Shown one piece after another: positions 25,538 to 34,500 of a stretch of DNA of 43,874 nucleotides. Position 1 is the first letter of the stretch; each line of letters starts with the position of its first letter. The translations under genes and the position numbers were made by a program. The stretch is from Bryobacteraceae bacterium (lineage in GTDB: Bacteria; Acidobacteriota; Terriglobia; Bryobacterales; Bryobacteraceae). The stretch is from assembly GCA_014860455.1 (NCBI GenBank), contig JACZJQ010000348.1, positions 1 to 43,874 of the forward strand, in the 5' to 3' direction. Under the pieces are notes generated by a model that saw only the letters and a program-made list of their open reading frames with translations, was not told where the DNA came from and searched no databases.

Positions 25538-26391
25538 ACAGCTACCTCGCCCTCACCAAGCCGCGCATCACCTGGCTCATCCTGATGAGCACCGGCATCG
25601 GCTATTACTTCGGCCAATCCGGACCGCTGAACTGGCTGGTCCTTTTCCACACGATGCTGGGCACGGCGCTGATCGCTTCCGGCACGGCGACGTTGAATCA
25701 ATGGTACGAACGAGACGCCGATGCGCGGATGAAGCGCACCGCCATGCGGCCGATTCCGGCCGGGCAGGTGAAGGCGCGCGACGCGCTGCTTTTCGGGTTG
25801 GCGCTGCTGGTGGCGGGCGAGATTGACCTGGCCTATTTCGTGAACCCGCTCACCGCCTGGGTGGGCCTGGCGACGGTGGCAAGCTATCTGCTTTTCTACA
25901 CGCCTTTGAAGCAGCGGACCTGGTGGTCCACCACGGTGGGCGCGTTTCCAGGAGCGGCGCCGCCGCTGATTGGATTTGCCGCGGCAAGCGGTGCGCTGAC
26001 CGTCGAGGCGTGGATCCTGTTCGCCATCGTCTTCCTCTGGCAGTTCCCGCACTTCTACGCCATCGCCTGGATGTACCGCGACGACTATGCGCGAGCCGGC
26101 ATCCGCATGTTGCCTGTCGTCGAACCCGACGGCATTTCGACTTCGCGCCAGATTCTGGTCACGGCCGCGATCCTGATCCCCGTCTCGCTGCTGCCGTCGT
26201 TTTTCTCGATGACGGGCCACTGGTATCTGGCCGCCGCGCTCATCCTGGGCGGGCTGTTCCTGAAATCGGCGGCGCTGTGTGCGCGCGAAAGGACGGCGGT
26301 GAACGCGCGGGGCGTGTTGAAGGCATCGGTCATGTACCTGCCTCTGCTGTATCTCGCCCTGGTGATCGACAGCCGCTGGTTGAACTTCTAG
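25534..26391 (+). CDS. ctaB: Protohaem IX farnesyltransferase (haem O synthase)
   Basis: A 285-residue UbiA-family membrane prenyltransferase that attaches farnesyl to haem B. It starts with LALTKPRITWLILM, has the first aspartate-rich motif NQWYERDADARMKRT (residues 50-64), and later YTPLKQRTWW, WQFPHFYAIAW and the second aspartate motif YRDDYARAGIRMLPVV. About nine helices. It is translationally coupled to the CtaA-like gene by ATGA and directly followed by the ABC ATPase (stop then ATG), so the block is a single operon for haem-copper oxidase assembly. Confidence 0.95.
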   Translation: MNSYLALTKPRITWLILMSTGIGYYFGQSGPLNWLVLFHTMLGTALIASGTATLNQWYERDADARMKRTAMRPIPAGQVKARDALLFGLALLVAGEIDLAYFVNPLTAWVGLATVASYLLFYTPLKQRTWWSTTVGAFPGAAPPLIGFAAASGALTVEAWILFAIVFLWQFPHFYAIAWMYRDDYARAGIRMLPVVEPDGISTSRQILVTAAILIPVSLLPSFFSMTGHWYLAAALILGGLFLKSAALCARERTAVNARGVLKASVMYLPLLYLALVIDSRWLNF

Positions 26392-27330
26392 ATGGGCGCA
26401 CAGATCGTCGAAGCCTCCGCACTACGCCATGTTTACGGCGACCGTCCGGCACTGAACGGACTGTCGTTTACCGTGGTGGAAGGCGATGTCTACGGCATCC
26501 TGGGCCCGAACGGATGCGGCAAGTCCACGCTGTTCCGAATCCTCTGCACACTCGAAAAGCCGCAACAGGGCAAGGCGTCTGTCACCGGACTCGATGTCGC
26601 CACCGGCGGCATGAGGCTGCGCGGCGAGATCGGCGTCGTCTTCCAGAACGGCAGCCTGGACCGGCGCTTGACTGTGCGCGAAAACCTGGTTGCGCAGGGC
26701 CATTTGCAAGGCATCAGCGGAAAGCCGCTCAACGGCCGGGTGGACGAACTACTGGCCGAGTTCAACCTCGAAGATCGCGCCAAAGACGAGACTCGGACTC
26801 TCTCAGGGGGCCTGAAGCGCAAGGTCGAAATCGCCAAAGCGATCATCCACCGCCCGCGCGTTCTGCTGCTGGACGAAGCCTCCACGGGCCTGGACCCATC
26901 GGCGCGGCGCGAAATGTGGGCTGCGCTGAAACGTCTTCGCGAAAGCACCCCGGTGACGATCCTGTTCACCACCCACCTGATGGACGAAGCCGAAAACGCC
27001 ACCCGGCTTCTGCTGATCTCGCACGGCCGGGCCGTGGCCGAGGATTCGCCGGAGAGGCTGAAATCGCTGGTCGGCGGCGACGTCGTGCGGTTTGAGTCGT
27101 CGAATCCGGATTTTGCCGCCGGACTGAAAGAACGCTTCGGCGTCGGGACGCAGGAGGCCGGCGGATTCGTCTCCGTCGAAACACCGGCGGGCCACCGTTT
27201 CATCGCCGACGCCTTCGAGGCGTTCCCTGGACAGATCGTTTCGGCGTCGCTGCACCGCCCGACCCTCGAAGACGTCTTCTTCAAACTGGCCGGCGAACGT
27301 CTGGCCGGCTCGGAGGCCGCTGGTGCTTAG
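26392..27330 (+). CDS. ABC transporter ATP-binding subunit
   Basis: A 312-residue ATPase. Walker A is GPNGCGKST (38-46), Q-loop VVFQNGSLDRR, signature LSGGLKRKVEIA (137-148), Walker B RVLLLDEAS, H-loop FTTHLMDEAENAT. The C-terminal 80 residues form the tail typical of DrrA/CcmA/NatA-type exporters that pair with ABC-2 permeases. It starts at the base after the ctaB stop and overlaps the permease gene by eight bases. In comparable gene orders this exporter sits among oxidase-assembly genes; its cargo is not established. Confidence 0.93.
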   Translation: MGAQIVEASALRHVYGDRPALNGLSFTVVEGDVYGILGPNGCGKSTLFRILCTLEKPQQGKASVTGLDVATGGMRLRGEIGVVFQNGSLDRRLTVRENLVAQGHLQGISGKPLNGRVDELLAEFNLEDRAKDETRTLSGGLKRKVEIAKAIIHRPRVLLLDEASTGLDPSARREMWAALKRLRESTPVTILFTTHLMDEAENATRLLLISHGRAVAEDSPERLKSLVGGDVVRFESSNPDFAAGLKERFGVGTQEAGGFVSVETPAGHRFIADAFEAFPGQIVSASLHRPTLEDVFFKLAGERLAGSEAAGA

Positions 27331-28075
27331 GATCTACATGCTGGCCGTGCGCGCGGTTTTTGTCCGCGACATGCTCCATTTCTGGCGCGAGCGCAGCCGC
27401 GTGTTCGGATTCGTCGCCTCGCCGCTGCTGTTCTGGCTGCTGCTGGGTGCGGGCTTCGGCGATATGGGCAAGTTCTTCAACGGCTCGCTGCTGTTGAGCG
27501 TGATGTTCACGGCAGTTTTCTCCTGCATGTCGGTGATCGAAGACCGGCGCGAAGGGTTCCTGTTGTCGGTGCTGTCGGCGCCGGCGCCGAGGTGCGCGCT
27601 GGTGTCGGGCAAGGTGCTGGCAGGATCGGTGATGTCGGGTATTCAGGGACTGTTGTTCCTGCCTCTGCTGATCATCACCGGACGCCCAATGACGGCTGGC
27701 GACATCCTCGCGTCCGCGGGTGCGCTGGTGCTGTGCGGCGCGGCGTTCACCTCGCTCGGCTTCTGGATGGCCTGGAAGAGCCGCACGCCGCAGGGCTTCC
27801 ACGCCATGATGAACCTGATCCTGATGCCGCTGTGGCTGGTCTCGGGCGCGCTGTTCGACACCTCCACCGCCCAACGCTGGATCCGCGTGGTGATGGACCT
27901 CAATCCGCTCTCCTATTTCCTCGCCGCCCTGCAGCGCACCATCCCCGCCGACCCGTCCTGGGCCGGACCGCAACTCGGCGAGGGCCTGCTTTGGACTTCA
28001 ATTTGTGGCATCTTGTTCCTGACGGCCGCTGTGATGAACGTCGAGCGCCGTCCTCTCGGAAAAGACGGCCTATGA
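27323..28075 (+). CDS. ABC-2 type permease
   Basis: A 250-residue membrane protein with six hydrophobic spans, matching ABC-2 exporter permeases: RDMLHFWRERSRVFGF at the N-terminus, then EDRREGFLLSVLSAP and NLILMPLWLVSGALFD and DLNPLSYFLAALQ, the classic ABC-2 signature area. It starts at a GTG overlapping the ATPase gene by eight bases, and ends in an ATGA overlap with the SCO gene. Partner of the preceding ATPase. Confidence 0.92.
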   Translation: MLRIYMLAVRAVFVRDMLHFWRERSRVFGFVASPLLFWLLLGAGFGDMGKFFNGSLLLSVMFTAVFSCMSVIEDRREGFLLSVLSAPAPRCALVSGKVLAGSVMSGIQGLLFLPLLIITGRPMTAGDILASAGALVLCGAAFTSLGFWMAWKSRTPQGFHAMMNLILMPLWLVSGALFDTSTAQRWIRVVMDLNPLSYFLAALQRTIPADPSWAGPQLGEGLLWTSICGILFLTAAVMNVERRPLGKDGL

Positions 28076-28629
28076 TCCGCCATACGCTTGTTGTTTTAGC
28101 CCTGGCCTCGATGGCCGGGTGCGGCTGGCATTCCGGCCTGCCCACCTACGGGACGGTCCCCGAATTCAGCCTGACGAGCGAATCCGGCAAGGCGTTCGGC
28201 ACGCCCGACCTCGACGGCCGTGTCTGGGTGGCAAATTTCTTCTTCACCACCTGCAACGGACCCTGCCCGCGCATGTCCGCCCAGTTCCACAAACTGCAGA
28301 CGATGACGAAGAACTCGCCCGACCTCCGCCTCGTCTCGTTCACCATCGACCCCAAAAACGACAACGTCGAAGCCATTGCCGCCTACGCCAAGCGCTGGAA
28401 GGCCGATCCGGTCCGCTGGCGCTTCCTCACCGGCGCGCCGGAGGCGATCAAGGTCCTGAGCTGGGACACCTTCCATCTCTCCGAGGTCGGCGGCGCGCTG
28501 GAGCATTCTACCAAGTTCGCCCTGGTCGACAAGAAACTCCAGATCCGCGGCTACTACGATTCGCTCGATTCAAATGGTCTCGCCGAGCTTGCCTCCGACA
28601 TCGAGAAACTGGAAAGAGAGATTTTCTAG
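28072..28629 (+). CDS. SCO1/SenC copper-chaperone lipoprotein
   Basis: A 185-residue thioredoxin-fold protein used in building the CuA centre of cytochrome c oxidase. Lipoprotein signal with lipobox ending at C17 (SMAGC). Copper ligands: C61 and C65 (FTTCNGPCPRM) and H145 (ALEHSTKF). The true start at 28072 overlaps the permease stop as ATGA; an upstream extension of the frame has no biological sense. Anchoring in the periplasmic face of the inner membrane, or in the outer membrane, fits the Lgt gene further down. Confidence 0.95.
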   Translation: MIRHTLVVLALASMAGCGWHSGLPTYGTVPEFSLTSESGKAFGTPDLDGRVWVANFFFTTCNGPCPRMSAQFHKLQTMTKNSPDLRLVSFTIDPKNDNVEAIAAYAKRWKADPVRWRFLTGAPEAIKVLSWDTFHLSEVGGALEHSTKFALVDKKLQIRGYYDSLDSNGLAELASDIEKLEREIF

Positions 28630-28636
28630 GAGTCCC

Positions 28637-29044
28637 ATGCGCAACCTGCCCACGCTCAACGCCTTCCTGAACGCCATCGCCGCCGGACTCCTCATCCGCG
28701 GCTACTTTCTCATCCGCCAGGGACGCCGCGAAGAGCACAAGAAGATAATGCTGATGGCCTTCACCACGTCGGTGCTGTTTCTCATCAGCTATCTGGTCTA
28801 CCACTACAGCGTCGGATCGGTGAAGTTCCAGGGCGAGGGCGCCATCCGCACGGTCTATTTCACCATCCTGCTGACACACACCGTGCTGGCCGCCGCCGTG
28901 GCGCCGATGGCGCTCATCACCCTGCGCCGGGCGCTGAAGGGCAACCTCGACGGCCACAGCAAACTGGCCCGCATCACCCTGCCCGTCTGGCTCTACGTCA
29001 GCGTCACCGGCGTGGTGATCTACCTGATGCTGTACCATCTCTAG
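28637..29044 (+). CDS. DUF420 membrane protein (CtaM-like)
   Basis: A 135-residue four-helix protein of the DUF420 family: NLPTLNAFLNAIAAGLLIRG start, RQGRREEHKKIMLMAF after helix 1, SYLVYHYSVG, LLTHTVLAAAVAPMALITL and HSKLARITLPVWLYVSVTG. Histidines H36, H58 and H83 line the helices and could bind haem or copper. Related CtaM is required for haem-copper oxidase activity in Gram-positive bacteria. The start at 28637 follows AGGAG by four bases and the SCO stop by seven. Confidence 0.9.
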   Translation: MRNLPTLNAFLNAIAAGLLIRGYFLIRQGRREEHKKIMLMAFTTSVLFLISYLVYHYSVGSVKFQGEGAIRTVYFTILLTHTVLAAAVAPMALITLRRALKGNLDGHSKLARITLPVWLYVSVTGVVIYLMLYHL

Positions 29045-29045
29045 T

Positions 29046-29534
29046 TTGGACCCCTCTTCGCAGCTCATCGAGCTTCTCCAGCCTCAGCCCGGTGAACGCA
29101 TCCTCGATCTTGGATGCGGCATCGGCGAACTCTCCGCACGCCTGGCCTCCTCCGGCGCCTCAATCACCGGCCTGGACCGTCTCGGATTCCTCCTCGAACA
29201 GGCCCGCTTCAAGTTCCCAGGCGTCGAGTTCGTCGAGTCCGACTTCTTCGACTACACCCCGCCCGCCCCCTTCGACGCCGTCTTCGCCCATGCCGTCCTG
29301 GACTGGATCCAGCCCCCTGACCGCGCCCTCAAACGCATCTTCCAATTCCTCAAACCCGGCGGCCGCCTGGCCGCGGCCCTCGGCGGCGCCAACGAAACCG
29401 CCCGGCAACTGGAAGCCTACTACGCGCCCAATCTAAAGGACTACGCCAAGCTCCTCAAGAAAGCGGGCTTCGCCGTCGAAACCTGCGAGATGCGCGGGCA
29501 AGACCTCTTCGTCCTCGCCCGGAGGCCCCGCTAA
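29046..29534 (+). CDS. Class I SAM-dependent methyltransferase
   Basis: A 162-residue Rossmann methyltransferase. Motif I is ILDLGCGIGELSARL (19-33), the motif II acid is in ITGLDR, and FDAVFAHAVLDWI and LKPGGRLAAAL give motifs III and IV. The start is a TTG one base after the DUF420 stop. The C-terminal part is short for UbiE/MenG-type enzymes, so the substrate is unclear; trans-aconitate methyltransferase-like proteins are the nearest pattern I recognise (LDLGCG...LDRLGFLLEQA). Co-transcribed with lgt. Confidence 0.87.
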   Translation: MDPSSQLIELLQPQPGERILDLGCGIGELSARLASSGASITGLDRLGFLLEQARFKFPGVEFVESDFFDYTPPAPFDAVFAHAVLDWIQPPDRALKRIFQFLKPGGRLAAALGGANETARQLEAYYAPNLKDYAKLLKKAGFAVETCEMRGQDLFVLARRPR

Positions 29535-29537
29535 CCC

Positions 29538-30329
29538 ATGCTCCCCAAGATCATTTCGTTCGGCGACTTCTTCCTGCCCACTTACGGACTGCTGGTGGCC
29601 CTAGGCTTCCTTGCCGGCGTCTGGGTGACAACGCGTCTGGCCCGCCGCGACGGACTCGACCCCGAGACCATCACCAACCTCGCCGTCTACTGCGCCCTGG
29701 CCGGACTGGCCGGCGCAAAGCTGATGATGTTCTTACTGAACTTCGACTACTACTCGTCGAATCCCAGCGCACTGTTCAGCTTCGACACCCTGCTGTCGGC
29801 CGGCGTCTTCCACGGCGGCTTCCTGGCGGCGATGGCCTTCGCCTGGTTCTATGTCCGCAGACAGAGGCTGCCCTGGCTCCAGGCGCTCGACGTACTTGCC
29901 CCCGGCGCCGCGCTGGGCCACGCCATCGGCCGCCTGGGCTGCTTCGCCGCCGGTTGCTGCTGGGGCGACCGTTGCGACCGTCCCTGGGCGGTCACCTTCT
30001 CAAACCCCGACGCCCACTCGATCACCGGCGTCCCGCTCGGCGTCGCCTTGCACCCCACCCAACTCTACGAAGCAGCCCTGACTTTCGCCATCGCCTACGT
30101 CCTCTATCGCGGCTTCTCGCCAAATAGAAATCAAGGCTGGACCTTCGGGCTCTATCTCGCCCTCTATGGCCCAGCCCGGATAGTGACTGAGTTCTTCCGT
30201 GAACACGACCAGGCGCCCCCGTTCGGCGGGCCCCTGACGTGGACTCAGCTGATCGCGCTCGCGCTCACTGCCCTTGGCTTCTGGCTGATCCTGCGCGCGC
30301 GATCCGCGTCACCAAGAACTACTTCATAG
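29538..30329 (+). CDS. lgt: Prolipoprotein diacylglyceryl transferase
   Basis: A 263-residue inner-membrane enzyme that attaches diacylglycerol to the lipobox cysteine of prolipoproteins. Seven helices. Family hallmarks: LPTYGLLVALGFLAG near the N-terminus, AGVFHGGFLAAM (essential His-Gly region), GHAIGRLGCFAAGCCWG (the Lgt signature arginine) and ALHPTQLYEA, with EFFREHD near the end. The SCO lipoprotein in the same run is a natural substrate. It overlaps the convergent Gfo/Idh gene by 11 bases. Confidence 0.96.
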   Translation: MLPKIISFGDFFLPTYGLLVALGFLAGVWVTTRLARRDGLDPETITNLAVYCALAGLAGAKLMMFLLNFDYYSSNPSALFSFDTLLSAGVFHGGFLAAMAFAWFYVRRQRLPWLQALDVLAPGAALGHAIGRLGCFAAGCCWGDRCDRPWAVTFSNPDAHSITGVPLGVALHPTQLYEAALTFAIAYVLYRGFSPNRNQGWTFGLYLALYGPARIVTEFFREHDQAPPFGGPLTWTQLIALALTALGFWLILRARSASPRTTS

Positions 30330-31380
30330 CCACGGCGCGGCCGGTCTTGATGCTCTGCTTGGCGGCATCGAGAATCTGAACCACCTGAACGTTGATGTCG
30401 ATGCCGACCATCCCGCCAGGCTCGGTCTTGGTCTCAATGCAGTGGATCATGTTGGCGATCGGCTCGGCGGCTTCGGGCTTGAGCGGCTCGATTACGGCAT
30501 CCTGCGCCGGGCCGCGGCTCGGGCGGACTTCCACCTTCTGGCGGGTCATGTAAATGCTGCCCTGGCGGCCGAACACTTCCAGATCCTGGAAGCTGCGCGG
30601 CAGATCCCAACTGCCTTCGAGCACGGCTACCGCCTTGGGGTAGTGCAGTATGAGGGTCGCGTTGTCCTCCACCTTGCCAAACTCCTCGGGCCGGAGGTGG
30701 TTCACCGTGGCGTAGACGGTGGTGGGCTTGCCCAGGTACCAGAGGCTCCACAGCGCGTTGTAGCAGCCGAAATCGACCAGTGCGCCGCCGCCGTTCTTCA
30801 CCGGGTCGGTCAGCCATTCGAAGAACCACTTGTTCAGGCCCTTCGGACCGCCCGGCCCGCCGTGGCCCACCACGCCGCGGATGCGGTAGATCTGGCCGAC
30901 GTCGCCTTTGTCGGCGATCGCCTTGGCGACGTAATTTGACGGCCACCAGGCCATCTGATAGTTCGACATGACGTAGATGCCGTTCTTGCGCGCCAGGTCG
31001 CGGATGGCGACCGCGTCCTTGCCCGTCGAGGCCAGCGGCTTTTCGAACATGACGTGGATCTTGCGCGGCGCGCAGTACTGGACGATTTCCAGATGGCGGT
31101 TGTTCTCGACGAACGCCCAGACGATCTCTGGTTTGGTCTGGTCGATCATCTTCCTCCAGTCGGCCTGGATCAGGCCGGCCGGGACTCCGCGCTTCTGCGC
31201 TTCGGCCACCAGTTCGGGCACGGTTTCAGCCACGCCGACGAGTTTCGCCGGCTGGCCCTTCACCATTTTGCCAAGGTGCCCCCAAACGTGGGAATGGACG
31301 AGGCCCACCACCGCGATGGTGTGCTCGGCGGCCACGGCGGGCATGGTCAGTAGGACGGCATAGGCCAGAAGTTTCTTCAT
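30319..31380 (-). CDS. Exported Gfo/Idh/MocA-family oxidoreductase
   Basis: A 353-residue protein. A Sec-like signal (1-18) is followed by a nucleotide-binding fold, but the usual GxGxxG at the first strand is altered to VGLVHSHVWGHLGKM. The catalytic EKP is intact (FEKPLASTGKDA), and the C-terminal alpha/beta domain has WFFEWLTDPVKNGGGALVDFG, typical of this family, followed by a possible catalytic HxxxH-type region. Gfo/Idh enzymes oxidise or reduce sugars and inositol using NAD(P). Exported members need a tightly held cofactor. Many such exported relatives occur in acidobacteria and planctomycetes; substrate unknown. Confidence 0.88.
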   Translation of the reverse strand: MKKLLAYAVLLTMPAVAAEHTIAVVGLVHSHVWGHLGKMVKGQPAKLVGVAETVPELVAEAQKRGVPAGLIQADWRKMIDQTKPEIVWAFVENNRHLEIVQYCAPRKIHVMFEKPLASTGKDAVAIRDLARKNGIYVMSNYQMAWWPSNYVAKAIADKGDVGQIYRIRGVVGHGGPGGPKGLNKWFFEWLTDPVKNGGGALVDFGCYNALWSLWYLGKPTTVYATVNHLRPEEFGKVEDNATLILHYPKAVAVLEGSWDLPRSFQDLEVFGRQGSIYMTRQKVEVRPSRGPAQDAVIEPLKPEAAEPIANMIHCIETKTEPGGMVGIDINVQVVQILDAAKQSIKTGRAVAMK

Positions 31381-31563
31381 GGATCAGTTTCCTTCTTTCT
31401 TCGCCGGCGGGCATCTGCCGGGGCGATTCCAGGATCGAATGTAAAAACGTTGCATCTAAATTGTAATCACTTCCGGTACGGGCGACTTCCGTCACGAAGT
31501 GTGGTAAAGTTCATAGCCAACTACCGGGCTTGCAGAAAACCATCCGACCGATGGAGGGGAAGC

Positions 31564-34500
31564 ATGAATGTGAAGCTCTATGTGTTTCTGGCCGCGCTCG
31601 CAGTCGCTGCCGCCGGAACGCCGGTTTGGGGGATGCAGACGGCCGACGACTGGCAGGCGCGCATGGCGCAGGCCGAACTCCGAGGCGAAGCAGGCGCCAT
31701 ACTAGGCGACCTGAACAGGGCGATCGACGCCGATCCGACAAACGCTCAGTTGCTGGCCATCAGGGCGCGCAACCTCGATGCCCGTCGCCACCCATCGACT
31801 CGCGCCGCCTACGAGCGGGCGCTTTCGGCACAAGGGCTCGAGCCGGCTGAGCGAGACGGGATCCTGCGGCGGTTGGCCGCACTCGACCTGATGGAAGGCG
31901 ACCGCGCCGCGGCAGGAAAGCGGCTGTCGCAACTCGCATCGCCGGTCGCTTTGCCCGAAGCGTCCGGCACGAACAAAGTCCCGACAGGCGAGGTGGTGAT
32001 TCCCGGACCCATGTCGGGTTTCTCCCGGATGGCGGCACTGTCGCCCGACATGCCGGAAACCGAGATCCTGACCGCGCTGTCCCGCAATATCGTCACCAGC
32101 GGCTATCAGGCCGTGAGCGGCAGCGAGAGCCTGGAACAGACCGAGTATCTCAAGCTCATCCTCCGCTATGTCAGCCAGGCGCGCGAACTCGAAAATCTCG
32201 CCGGCCCTGGGAAGATCCTCAAGATCGAGCAATGCGACTCGCCGAAGACCGGCGAACTGCTCCGTATCCTGGGTTTCCGGATGAGAGGCGGCTGCGGCAG
32301 CGAGGTGGTGCTGGAGACGGTCAACGCCTCACGCGCGTTCCTGACGATTGACTCCGGCTTCCCGCTTGCCGAGCTCGAACAGTCGCTGCGCACCAACCGT
32401 GTCTTTGAAGCCGACTACACGCCGACCCGCGTGAAGGTGCTGTATGGCCCCGAGTACTGGCTATCGGCGAAGGAGAAGTTCTCGGGCGAACTCATCGACG
32501 CCTTCCTCGGCGATCCGGCGCTGTGCCGGCTCTATCTGGGCATCGTTAAACTCGATCAGGAAACGGCCGAACAGGTGCGCAGGGCAATGCCGGTGGCGCG
32601 CGTACGCGCCTTCGCCCACGTCTTCGACTTCTTCGGCGGCATGCTCCGCCTGAAGGACGGCAAAGCCGTCATTCCCGGCGGGCAGCGCTCTGCCGGCGCC
32701 TGGGGCGACCTGGTCGGCGCCAGCCCCGACAAGGGCGTCGAGTTCATCGAGAAGCTGATTATGAAGGACGACGGCTGGATGGCCAGCTACTTCGATTCGT
32801 TATCGCGGATCGAGGGCCCCGTCCAGGACTACCTCACCGAGCCCGCGCGGCTGAAGCGTTTTTACACAGCCCTGCGCGGCCGCGTCACCAGCCCTGGCCC
32901 GGCGCGCCCGGTGTTCAGGTCCAATACCGACCTGATGCTGCTCACCACGCGCCTGCGCATGGCGGGTCCGAACCAGCCGCACCTGCCGGGCGGGCTGGAG
33001 GTTTGGAAGAACCTCTTCGTCAAGCACCCGCAGGGCAAGTACGACGGCAAGCTGACCAGGGCCGCTGCCGGATGGAAGGAGCCCGACGATCTTCTGGAAG
33101 CGCTTTTCGGGCTGTCACGCAAAGCGGTCGAGAATGAGCCGCTCAAGATATTCCTGTCGATCAGCGACATCGAACGGCGCCGGGCTGCGCCGCTCGCCGC
33201 TCCGACCGTCGACCGGCTGGCCCGCGCTTACCGGGTGATGGGCGCTCAATATCCGTTGTTCAGTGAATCGCCGACCATCAGCGATGCGTCGATGATCCGG
33301 TTCCTCGACGCAGCCGAGGCCGTGTCCAAGATCGGCAACAACGTAGACAGAGCGGACACCGCCGGCACGTTTCAGGCGCTTACCGCGCTGTGGCAGGTTC
33401 TATACAGGCAGAAGCTGATCCCCGAGCAGCAGGCCGACGCGACTTTCTCCGCGATCATCGAACCGTTCCTGAAGGTGCGGGCGGACGGCCCGCTGTTCGA
33501 TGCCGGCCGCTCCGGCGTCATGGCCCTGCTCAAGGCCGCCGGCACCCCGGACGGCGTGAACCCGCAGGACCGCATGATCGACCTGCTGGCCGGCTCGGCC
33601 ACCACCGACGACCAGCAGACCATGGACGAACTCCGCGCCGACATGCTGCGCGTCTTCGAGGCCCAGAAACTGGTCTCGCTGAAGGTGATCTTCGATCTCG
33701 CTGACCACTTGGAAAGCCTCTCCCGCGGCGAACGGCTGAACGCCGCTCTGCTCAACCGGTTGGCCGCCCGGGTCTCCGACTTGAACCTGCCCAAGGCGTC
33801 GATGTCCACCCAGGAGCGCAACGCAACTTCGTTCGGCTACTGGACTGAGCGCCACCTCGAAGACCAGCGCAAACTCAACTTCCGCGCAGTGATCGACAAA
33901 GCGGCAGGCGATGCGAACAAGCTGAAGGACGCCCGCGGATTGCTGGCGCCGATCCTGCGCGACACCCTGGTCGGACTGCTCTATGTGCATTACGCGCCGC
34001 CGGGAGCACAATTGCTCTACACCAACCCATTGTTTGCGCGCAGCCACGACTTCATCGGCATCCAGGGCGCGCAGCAAACCTGGCGGCAGACCGAAGTGCT
34101 CGGCAACGGCTGGCCGTCGTCGGCCGGAGGACGGCTGGTCGGCTCTCTCGCCACCCTGCCCTATGCCCTGGCTGAAGCCGAGCAGAACTTCCTGATTCCC
34201 ACCCGCGAACAGGCCCTGATCTGGGGCGACCTGGTTCCGCAAATGCTGGTCAGCGCCAAGCTGCCCCGCTGGTGGAACGTCTCGCCCGCCCAGATGCACT
34301 TCATGGCGCTCCACCTGCGCCATGGCGAGGATCTGCTCGCCGCGGCGGTGACATCGCCCGGCCTGCGGACGCAGGTGCTGGATGTTCTGGACAAATCAGT
34401 TGCGCCGGTCCGGCTCCGCCGCATCGCCAACGAGCTGGCGGCGGGCGATCTTCCGGCGGCGATCGAGGACGTCACGCCGGCGGAGTTCTACCTGCTGGGC

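Noticed and set aside
25923-27095. 390-codon plus-strand frame over ctaB and the ABC ATPase
   Set aside because: It is the +1 frame of two well-recognised genes with no protein-like features.
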